This document shows, piece by piece, positions 1 to 7,040 of a stretch of 7,040 bases of DNA (the first letter of the stretch is position 1; every line of letters begins with the position of its first letter). A program made the translations under genes and the position numbers. Origin of the DNA: Bacteroidales bacterium (lineage in GTDB: Bacteria > Bacteroidota > Bacteroidia > Bacteroidales > Paludibacteraceae); the NCBI GenBank assembly GCA_900769035.1, contig CAAGFD010000142.1, positions 1 through 7,040 of the forward strand. The letters are read 5' to 3'. The notes under the pieces are model-generated. The model saw only the letters and a list, made by a program, of their open reading frames with translations, searched no databases and was not told the origin of the DNA.

Positions 1-3000
1 AAGGGGTAGCTTCTGTAACTTCGAATGGAGAACACAACGTTTTGAAAGTATAAGTTAAAGGCACAGAAACACCATCTTCGCAATAACCGAATACTTCTAT
101 AGTATAAGTTGAATTATTGTTTAAATCGGACACTTCTACCAATTGAGAGTTTGTAATATTATCAGAGATATTTATATCATTTTTAGAAACTACATCTCCA
201 TAACTATTACGTAGAGTAACACAGATAGAGTCTGCAATATTTTGAGTATCGAAATTAACGTTGAATTTAGCGAAACTTTCTGTAATTTCAACCTCTTCTA
301 TTGAATCTACATTTTTATCACAATCTATTAATTTCAATGTAATATCATTTACTGCAAGTGGATAAGTATTTGAGTTTCCGGAAGCATCATTATACCACAT
401 GAAAACGAGATTCATAGTAACTCCCTTTTCAATAGTAAATTGTGTTGAATTATATTTCCATTCGGTAATATTATTCAATTTAGTATTTCCATCGAGAGCG
501 ATGAAGTTATCCGGGAGAGTTGAAGCAGTAATGCCGTCAATAAGAGTATTATGAGAGATAGCGACATCGACAGGAGCAAAGAATGCTCTACCATAGTCAC
601 AACAAACCTCACCTGTGCTCAACCATTTATAATTCAAAGAATAAATACCTGGAGCTAAGTAAACCGGAGCATAGAAATAAGACACATTTGTTCCTGTACC
701 AAGATATGTATATTTACCTGCATTACTTAAGAATAGACAAGCATCTCCATATTCGCCAGGCACCATACCTGTAACATCTTCTGCTACAGCACCGTCGCCT
801 ATCATGAACTTATTTCCGCTTTCTTCGGTCATTGTAAAATAAGAGTTCAATGCTGAAGATTCAAAATCAATAACAAAAGGAGCGCGAAGTGCGGATGGAG
901 AAGTAGTGAATGTGATAGTAGACCATGCAGAAGTATCATTACCACAAACAGAATTAATACTCAACTCGTAATTTGTATTAGGAGTAAGACCGTTGATAGT
1001 AAGTTCTGAAGCGATAGAAGTCATTGTAGTCAATGTCTCATTCTCACCGGTTTTCAACAAATATTGATATCCTGTTGCAGAAGAAGGCATATTAAATGAA
1101 ACAACTACGAAGGTATCTGCCAATTGGTTGATATTGGTAATACGAGGTTGATAGCAAGAACCGAGATTATAAACCACGATGCTATCGATAATGAAATTAG
1201 AGCCTTCGTAAGATTCAATTGCGATACGATTACCAGGTATAGAATATTCAGATAAATCTACATCATATCTTACTTGATCAGAAAGTATTGAAGCATCGTA
1301 TGCAAGGAAGAAGTTATTTATATTACTGCTATTTACGGTACCTACAGAAATATCTCCATAACCGCGCACGAATAAAGAAACGCTATAGTTTGTAGGGTTA
1401 TTATTAAATTTAGGTAAAACAATAATATTTTCGCCCTTCATTTCCAAGCCATTGACATTCTTATTAACGAGTAACGGATAGGTAACTCCGTTTTCTTGAT
1501 ACGTCATTACTCTTGTCAAGCAATCAGGGAATGGATAATTAGCGTTAGAGATAGTATTGAAATTATCAGTCCACGGAGCATCGTTAGTAATAGTTATGGT
1601 ATTACATTCGGTAGCTACGGTAATAGGACCGCACCACTCGCCTCTTGTACCGCGACAAACATTACGAACATAGAAATCGTATATTGCACCATTAACAAGA
1701 TTATCGACAGTAATTGTTCTTACTGAATAAGCGGTTACATTTGCAGGATTTTGTGCTATTGTATCACCTAAGCCACAATAAGCAACCTCTATAGAATCAG
1801 CATAGAATAAAGTATTAAATGATACTGAAGTTTCTGAAACACCAGACAATCTCAATTCAGGGTTGTAAGAGCATTTAGCAGATTTTGTAACATTGATATT
1901 ATCAATAGATACGTAGAATCCGTCAAATTCATTACCTCCATATCTGAATGCTATTTGGAAACCGGTATAATCGAAGTTTACAGAGAGTAATTTAGTAAAA
2001 TCAACGTTCACACGACTTATTTTATTTGTAATAGGGCACAAATAAACAGGCATGAAGAAATCGTAATTAGAAGGATCAACAACACCTACTATGAGATTTT
2101 CATTATAAGAGTCGATACCTTCATTTTTATAATCGAATGTCATATTCAATTCTGTTAGTTCTGCCTCAAATTCCGGAAGCACCACATAAATAGGATACTC
2201 GGAAGAGGAAGTCAATGATAAAGCTCCGCTTTGATAATCGGTACTTACATAAGGATATAAGTCTTCTAATTGTCCGTCTTCATTACCAGGTCTACCATTA
2301 TATACATAATAGCATTCTGTAAGAATATCTTCTTTTTCGATGATATTATTGAAATCGACCTCATAAGGAAGAGGTTCTACACATTTTGTTTTAATCATGA
2401 ACGGACCCGCCCAAGAAGAGTGGTCTTGACTGCAAACAGAACGTACATACAAATAATAGATAGAAGATAAATCCAAATTATTAAGAGTCACATCACTTTG
2501 AGTGGTAACAATCGGAGTTCTATAATCAGGATTAAACATTCCTTTTTCATAAACGTATTCCCATTTATTACCGGTGCCATTGATATGTACATTTGCGACA
2601 TTATCATTGACAGAACATACTACAGATTGAGGCATTACACAATCTTCAACCTCATATACTTTACAACCGTAAATGTATAAGTTACAATAAGCATGTTTTT
2701 CGGCTACGATACGTAATTTAATTGTACCTGGTACGACTTGAGGGATATTAACAATTGTAGTTCCCAAAACGTTACGACTCAAGATATTGTCAGTAGCAAT
2801 TTGGTAAGAAGCACCACCATCTAAAGAATATTCAAGACGTACAGGGATAGAATCAAAAGAAGTTTGGATGAAACCGGTCATTTCTACATTGACACCGTTT
2901 GAATAGCGTAATTTAAATTCCGGCAATTCAAGGTAAGCTGTATCACTTGCATTACCTTTATAAGGGTAAGCGTAGAAATATCCCTCATTATTGAACAACC

Positions 3001-6000
3001 ACTCACGAGAAGGGTTTACATTATTATATACAGCATTCCAACAATCAGGAGCAATATTATTAAAGCTGATTTCGTAAGGGAGACTTACCGGAACGCAAGG
3101 GGCTTTAATAGGGTCGGAATAAATAATTTCACTACTATCGTTAGAAGCACAAACAGATTTAACTCCGAAGCTATAGTATCTCAATGAAGGTAAATTATGG
3201 AAAACAACTGAATTAGAAGTAACTACAGTATCATAAACCCAGCTCATTTCATCATCTACGATTTGATTTACAGATACAAGCCAAGAATTTTCACTGCCAT
3301 AGAGAGGCCATTCCACCTTAACATCGGAGCCATTGAAAGCCGTAGCGTTTACTACAGAAGGTTTAGGGCATGTAGGGATATATGCTATTTCCAAATTGTC
3401 GAAATAGTATACATTGTCGCTATAAGAACTGATTGTCAAGTGTTTTGCATCTGCAAAATCTTCAAAATCATCATCCTTCAAATCAGTAAGATAAACGATA
3501 AATCTTACCCATTGATTATTCTTTTCTATGAAGAAATCTGTTATATTTTCAAATGTAGAAATATCGTATTTATCTACCATAACTCCGAATGAAACAGTAG
3601 ATGGTTCAGATTGTTCGGCATAAACCCAACCACTAATCATACAATCGCCGAGATTAGTTATATTTAATTCAGGAGAGATGGCTGTAACTGATTTTAATTT
3701 CAAAGAAGCACTACCATATCTTGCTTGATATGTAGAATACTCCAAAATACTTGACTCATTATCTATCGAGCTCCAACATCTTACATCGTCGTTACTTTCG
3801 AACGATTCGACATAAGGCAATGTTTTTGTATAACATGACGTACTGAAAACAATCGGTTTTGACCAATCACTTCTTGAGTTACTGCAGATAGAGCGAGCTA
3901 TGCAATAATAATCGGTATTAGGAGCAAGATTATTAATTGTAAATATAGGGCTATTAACGAATTCCGTTACAACAGATTCCGGGTTTTCGTCGTTCAAAGT
4001 AGGTTTTGTTGTACAAATTCTTACTTCCCATTGACTACCAGAGCCTTGTAGAGAGAATGTTGCGCTATTATAAGTGTTGGCTGTAACAACAATATCAACC
4101 GGAGTAGAGCAGCTTGATTCTTTTATTGTAAATTCATCAAACACCATATAACGCATAAAATAACTTGCCGTAAATTCAAAGCCCACATAGTAATCATCTT
4201 CATCCGCAACGGTAAACGTAATAAAATATTTATTCCATTCATGATTTACTTCATATACGGCAGACAATTTTGTATTTTCTTCCGTATCATCAGCACTTAC
4301 TTTTCTTATATAGAAATTAAGTTTAGATGGATCAACCAATTCTCTATCATGACGAGAATAAACGGATACTTCATAAGTTCTACCGGCATAAAGATGAACA
4401 GGATATGCGAGATAACCAGGGCTAATGCTACTGATACCAAGTTGCTTTGTTCCAAAGAATGGATTACAAACCGTACCACTTTGAGTGAAATGTGTACCTA
4501 AACCGCCTTTAACATAAGGCACTGCTTTTACACCATATTGATAGCAAGGATTTTGGGCGTTCAATGCTGCTATGCTATAAGTTTCAAAACCATCAATCAA
4601 TGCTAATGAATCTCTAATTTCTACAGGTTCACAAGAAGTGATGAATGATTTACTCCAAGTAGACCAAAGAGATACTACATCATTAGCATCATCACACACA
4701 TTTCTAATGTATAATACATAAGAAGACTGAGGTTGTAATCCCGTTACGGTAGCAACAGTATTATTAGCATCAAAAGTATATCTACCAAAAACCGACGCGT
4801 TTAGAACGGAATCTGTTATTTCAGTACCATTTTGTACAACAGCAATATCAACTACCAATGTAGAACCTTTAGGATTAATAGTAACATCAACCTTATTATG
4901 CGTTGGTGAAACATTATTAATCACATCCACTTCAACCTTTCTGCAAATAGGTTTTTCTTCAATAGTAACATCATCGATTACTATAGCAGAACCGCCCTCT
5001 TGAAGAGCAGAGAAAATGATATAATACTCACCTGTAGTATTGACATTAAAAGTATACGCATAATTATGGAAGCCGGTAGAAGTCTCTACAGGTGACAATT
5101 TAAATTCTCTATGTATGTTACATAATTTGATAGCATTGGCGGTATCCGATGGATTTGAGCTTAACCAAACGGAAAGACCTTCATTATTTTTTATTTTATT
5201 AATGGTATTTCGCAACATGTTAAATGACACTTGATATGTCAGCCCCGCAGTCAAATTCAATTTAGGAGAATTTAACATAGCAATAGTAACGCTATCAGCA
5301 ATCGGGAATTGTGCGGCACCGGAACCATGTGCGGAAGAAGACGTCCTACTCCATACAATTTTTGGAGAAGCACTATTCTGTAATGTAGTAGCTCCCCAAC
5401 AAAGCGGAGGGAAATTACTTCCGTCAAATGATTGGGAAACAGGCAAATTCTGTGCTGAACAAGGAGTAACCAAAGAGAAAGAATATGTACTTTCTATTGA
5501 AGTATCATTAACTCCACAAACTCCACGAACGAAACAATTAAAATTATAAGTAGTACTCAAATTTACATATTGAGAATAATCAAATGTAAATGAAGAATCA
5601 GAAACTACGTTATTTGTACCTTCATAAACTACAGTAGAAGTAGTAGCATCAGTAATAGTAAAATCTACTGCCCATTCAGATTCTGTAGTTGCAGTTCTCC
5701 AATTAAGGGTAAAACGACTATTATTTTCATCTACAAAATGTGAGAAATCTGAAATTTTAGCTCTGCAAGGCACCTTCCTACTAACAGAAATATCATCAAT
5801 ATACATATTACCTGAAGATAAAAATTTAGACTCAAACATTACATATACTGTACCGGACAGAGGTATATCGAAATAATATTCATACATCTTACTACCTTCA
5901 TTCTCAATCGGATAAGCGGAAATATTTGCGCTAAGAGAATCAAGTAAAACGGCGCCTTCCAAAGTCGGTGCAGTATTAACATAGATAGATAAGCTGTTTT

Positions 6001-7040
6001 TTGAATTACTATACGTATCACGTCTCATAGAGAATAAGACTTCATAAGTATCGGTAGCAGGCACATAAATCGCAGGAGAAACAAGCAAATTAATATGTTC
6101 ATCTGAAGAAGTGCTGGCAGTAAACATAGCACTACCTTGTTTCCTATCAAAATTATATGTAGTAATTCTCCATGGAGTAAAATTACCGGATGTAGCACTA
6201 CCCATTTTCAATATTTTTCTCTGCCAACAATCAGGAAAGCTATTAATACTATAACCATTAAAATTATCGGCAAAAGGCAAACTTTCTGCAGCACAAGAAG
6301 TAGTAAACTGTAATGTTTTACTCCAAACGGATGTATCATTTCCGCAGATAGAACGTACTCTGACAAAATATTCTGTCAAATAATTCAATCCGGAAACTAC
6401 ACCTGTTGTTGAATTAAAAGAAGCCAATGTTGATGACACAAAATTACTGTTATCAGCAACTTCAACTTGATATTCACTACACTTTGAATTTCCATTCCAT
6501 GACAAATAAACAGAAGTAGAGTCGACTTTATCAACATCAAAATCACTCGGTTCTACACAATTCGGCATTGGAGAAATCACCAAGTTATCAAAATAATAAG
6601 AATTCGTTGAAGGACATTTTTCTATTACAAAACAAACATAAAGATTTCTCGTGTCATTATATTGTGTATTAGAAGTGTTTATAGTAATCTTTTCCCAAGT
6701 ATTAGAAACTGAGGCTCTGAATTTAGCCACTTCATCAAATGTAGAAAAATCGTTAGGGTCTGTCATCAAACCAACTCTTATAGAAGTATAATAATATGCA
6801 TTATACATGAATTCTATTTGTATATCATTTGCCGGATGATCTATAGCTCGAGTGGCAAAATACGTACTACGTGAACTTGAGCTATATAGACTAAAGCAAG
6901 CTCCGGAAGTACCATAATATTTATAAGGATAAACAGATGTGAATGGAGATTCGGAGTTAACTATCCAACATTCCGGAATTTCTTTATATGCATAAGAGTC
7001 AAAATTTTCGGAATAAGGGAGAGCAATAGGATCGCACATA
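1..7040 (-). CDS. Giant multidomain surface adhesin-like protein, internal fragment (tandem choice-of-anchor J + FN3 modules), partial at both ends
   Basis: The frame with codons at 7037-7039, 7034-7036 and so on down to 2-4 has no stop: 2,346 sense codons running off both edges, so start and stop are unseen. The translation shows nine alternating pairs of a jelly-roll choice-of-anchor J/cleaved-adhesin-like domain and a fibronectin type III domain. Recurrent motifs are Cys...LPY..F...P-D-C-W at anchor-domain starts, [FI]-D-[DN]-[ILV]-x-[IV] at their ends, and Cys...Tyr-corner...V-R-S-[IV]-C in the FN3 domains. The protein is Asn/Ser/Thr/Tyr-rich with no transmembrane segment. Proteins of this type in Bacteroidota are secreted or surface-anchored, commonly type IX secretion cargo, and bind proteins or glycans. 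Location and ligand are inferred, because signal peptide and C-terminal sorting domain lie outside the window. The Met at 7037-7039 is probably internal: it precedes the Cys that opens a module and no signal peptide follows. All Trp codons are TGG and no in-frame TGA occurs, so the standard bacterial code fits. No frameshift is seen. Confidence 0.93.
2..34 (-). other. Start of a tenth module, cut by the window edge
   Basis: The last 11 codons (residues 2336-2346) read CSPFEVTEATP. A Cys directly after the FN3 domain, followed by a short linker and a Pro, is where each new anchor domain begins in modules B to H. The repeat series therefore probably continues into a further anchor domain beyond the low-coordinate edge. 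Too little is present to assign its subtype. Confidence 0.5.
35..898 (-). repeat. Protein module I: distinct anchor-domain subtype (2048-2239) + FN3 (2240-2335)
   Basis: The anchor domain (323-898) is the longest at about 192 residues and belongs to a different subtype. It has ALRAPFVIDFESS with no Cys on either side, then GNKFMIGDGA, ACLFLSNAGKYTY, SYFYAPVYLAPGIYSLNY, a KW, and CCDYGRAFFAP. This matches my recollection of a Bacteroidota surface-protein domain in which a D-F-E opening is followed by N-K-W-x-I-G, L-Y-[IL]-S-N, a G-x-Y-x-[FL]-x-[WY] strand and a D-Y-x-R-[VA]-F-[LF] strand. It ends PLAVNDITLK. The FN3 domain (35-322) begins CDKNVDSIEE, has the corner LNNNSTYTIEV and a modified second-Cys strand (FGYCEDG), and ends FKTL. 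Confidence 0.74.
899..1606 (-). repeat. Protein module H: anchor-J-like domain (1812-1961) + FN3 (1962-2047)
   Basis: The anchor domain (1157-1606) starts with CNTITITNDAPWTDNFN, has FPDCLTR (Leu in place of Trp), a mid strand NIIVLPKFN of the Leu-Pro subtype, NYSVSLFVRGYGD, and the closing NFIIDSIVVY. It is the shortest anchor domain in the series, about 150 residues. The FN3 domain (899-1156) begins CYQPRITNI and has a near-ideal corner LTPNTNYELSINSVC followed by GNDTSAWS and FTTS, almost the same end as module A. Unlike the other FN3 domains it is not followed by a Cys, because module I begins differently. Confidence 0.75.
1607..2383 (-). repeat. Protein module G: anchor-J-like domain (1553-1722) + FN3 (1723-1811)
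   Basis: The anchor domain (1874-2383) opens CVEPLPYEVDFNNI, closely resembling the start of module F. The second Cys is in LTECYYVY, without Trp. The strands SGALSLTS and IYVVLPEFE follow, and it ends FYVSIDNINVT. An extra Cys lies in VYLCPIT. The FN3 domain (1607-1873) starts CSYNPELRL and has the corner LVNGAIYDFYVRNVC, then a short basic loop (RGTRGEW) with an additional Cys, and another Cys in VAYCGLG. The core Trp position is Phe (VSFNT). Confidence 0.72.
2384..3097 (-). repeat. Protein module F: anchor-J-like domain with altered C-terminal strand (1315-1466) + FN3 (1467-1552)
   Basis: The anchor domain (2642-3097) has CVPVSLPYEISFNN and APDCWNA, and a mid strand AYLELPEFKL of the Leu-Pro subtype shared with modules G and H. 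Next comes a segment reading RLEYSLDGGASYQ, then GTIKLRIVAE, typical of a jelly-roll domain. The closing strand reads NLYIYGCKVYE: the acidic pair found in most other modules is missing, and two cysteines (AYC, YGC) appear instead. The FN3 domain (2384-2641) starts CVMPQSVV and has the corner LDLSSIYYLYVRSVC followed by SQDHSSWAGP. It lacks the core Trp. Confidence 0.72.
3098..3835 (-). repeat. Protein module E: anchor-J domain (1069-1223) + FN3 (1224-1314)
   Basis: The anchor domain (3371-3835) shows CYTKTLPYVESFES, VRCWSS, then YGSASLKLKS and TAISPELNI, which is the canonical Gly-Ser...Ser-Pro pair of strands, and ends YYFDNLEIA. An acidic loop rich in Asp and Glu (LKDDDFEDFAD, near 3430-3480) sits in its second half. 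The FN3 domain (3098-3370) starts CPKPSVVNA and keeps the core Trp (VKVEWPL), the Tyr-containing strand and VKSVCASNDSS, ending at IKAP before the next Cys. Confidence 0.77.
3836..4633 (-). repeat. Protein module D: divergent anchor-J-like domain (803-976) + FN3 (977-1068)
   Basis: The anchor domain (4112-4633) opens with CEPVEIRDSL. The LPY motif is degenerate, and the second Cys occurs in NPCYQYG with Tyr where Trp is usual. A Gly-rich stretch (VKGGLGTHF) and an additional Cys (TVCNPFFG) follow. The mid strand reads YLAYPVHL, followed by AGRTYEVSVYSRHD, and the end strand is MVFDEFTIK. The FN3 domain (3836-4111) has CSTPVDIV, the corner LAPNTDYY and ARSICSNSRSDWSK. It has no core Trp and has extra cysteines in RICTT and YYCIA. 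The overall fold assignment rests on order and spacing of motifs. Confidence 0.7.
4634..5461 (-). repeat. Protein module C: anchor-J domain (527-698) + FN3 (699-802)
   Basis: The anchor domain (4946-5461) starts CSAQNLPVSQSFDG, followed by FPPLCWGA, then the mid-domain MLNSPKLNL strand, GLTYQVSF, and the closing AIVIDDVTIEE. Its shape is canonical. The FN3 domain (4634-4945) begins CRKVEVDV and has the corner LQPQSSYVLYIRNVC. The usual core Trp is replaced (VDVTINP), and an aromatic WSTWSK stretch near the end matches the last FN3 strand. At about 104 residues it is the longest FN3 in the set, owing to an insertion around GTEITDSVL. Confidence 0.78.
5462..6295 (-). repeat. Protein module B: anchor-J/cleaved-adhesin domain (249-424) + FN3 (425-526)
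   Basis: This is the most canonical module. The anchor domain (5768-6295) has CAAESLPFADNF, then FPDCW, a GSAMF strand, the LLVSPAIYV strand and the closing MYIDDISVS, all in the order expected for choice-of-anchor J or cleaved-adhesin domains. The FN3 domain (5462-5767) begins CRAKISDF, keeps the core Trp in FTLNWRT, and has the tyrosine-corner segment NLSTTYNF followed by VRGVCGVNDTS. At about 102 residues this FN3 is slightly long, with Ser/Thr-rich loops. A short minus-strand reading frame at 5839-6021 lies within it in another frame and is a shadow. Confidence 0.82.
6296..7039 (-). repeat. Protein module A: anchor-J-like domain (residues 1-160) + FN3 (161-248)
   Basis: Residue 1 is the codon at 7037-7039. 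The anchor domain (6560-7039) opens with CDPIALPYSENF, has the ECW motif about 20 residues later, and closes with YYFDNLVIS, the terminal Asp-containing strand of this family. It carries extra cysteines (GACF, VCF and EKC). The usual mid-domain Ser-Pro strand is not obvious; the equivalent stretch reads AIDHP. The FN3 domain (6296-6559) starts with CVEPSDF and keeps the core Trp (YLSWNG), the tyrosine corner LNYLTEYFV and the second Cys in VRSICGNDTSVW. It ends in FTTS just before the next module's Cys. The opening Cys shows the module is complete or almost complete at its N-terminal side. Domain calls are by eye. Confidence 0.78.

Noticed and set aside
583..774. Plus-strand reading frame of 63 codons
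   Set aside because: It lies antisense to module I, has no recognisable domain and no ribosome binding site I can see, and is explained by the long minus-strand gene.
1607..1700. RGD-type integrin-binding motif near the RGTRGEW loop
   Set aside because: The residues are RGT and RGE, not RGD, and I noticed no RGD elsewhere in the translated frame.
1496..1726. Plus-strand reading frame of 76 codons
   Set aside because: Antisense shadow of module H and the end of module G; Ile/Ser-rich with no family features.
2270..2680. Two plus-strand reading frames (2270-2470 and 2498-2680)
   Set aside because: Both are antisense to modules F and G, Ile/Tyr/Phe-rich as expected from complementing this codon use, with no supporting signals.
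3263..3592. Plus-strand reading frame of 109 codons, the longest on that strand
   Set aside because: It overlaps module E completely, where the minus-strand frame shows clear FN3 and anchor-domain motifs; its own product has no recognisable pattern.
4241..4501. Plus-strand reading frame of 86 codons
   Set aside because: Antisense shadow of the module D anchor domain; no recognisable product.
5839..6021. Short minus-strand reading frame of 60 codons
   Set aside because: It is in a different frame inside the module B anchor domain, whose own frame carries canonical motifs; it looks like a chance frame.
7037..7039. ATG at the window edge as the true start codon of the protein
   Set aside because: It is followed directly by the module-opening Cys and LPY motif, with no signal peptide, and sits where an FN3 end would fall; upstream sequence is unseen, so an internal Met is more likely.
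1..7040. CRISPR array, insertion sequence, tRNA or riboswitch
   Set aside because: No evenly spaced identical repeats, no terminal inverted repeats and no tRNA-like stretch were seen, and the whole window is accounted for by one open coding frame.

Overview
The window holds one thing: the inside of a single giant gene on the minus strand. Reading the complement from 7039 down to 2 gives 2,346 consecutive sense codons with no stop. Neither the true start nor the stop is inside the window. I translated this frame codon by codon. There is no intergenic DNA, so no promoter, ribosome binding site, terminator, RNA gene, mobile element or CRISPR array is visible. The plus-strand reading frames here are antisense shadows.

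The protein is built from nine tandem modules, A to I from N to C terminus. Each is about 236-288 residues and consists of a jelly-roll 'choice-of-anchor J / cleaved-adhesin / MAM-like' domain (about 150-190 residues) followed by a fibronectin type III (FN3) domain (about 86-104 residues). The anchor-J domains mostly open with a Cys, an LPY...F stretch and a (P)xCW motif, and close with a DD/DN-I-x-V strand. All nine FN3 domains start with Cys, carry a tyrosine corner, and have a second Cys in a V-R-S-[IV]-C-type strand. Module A sits at the high-coordinate edge (6296-7039) and module I at the low edge (35-898). A tenth module starts at 34 and runs out of the window.

The style points to Bacteroidota, probably a gut or oral Bacteroidales or a relative: low-GC DNA (37% in the one row I counted), very Asn/Ser/Thr/Tyr/Asp-rich protein, and FN3 domains with Cys at the boundary and a 'VCG'-like motif. 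Proteins of this design in that phylum are large secreted or surface-attached adhesins, often exported by the type IX secretion system (compare the adhesin repeats of Porphyromonas HagA and gingipains). The export signal and anchor would lie outside the window, so surface location is inferred.

The points most worth following are the size of the open frame, the two Cys pairs repeated along the chain, the joint loss of one pair in module I, the odd end of module F, and the different anchor-domain subtype in module I. I see no evidence of a multi-gene system here; the interest lies in the architecture of one protein.
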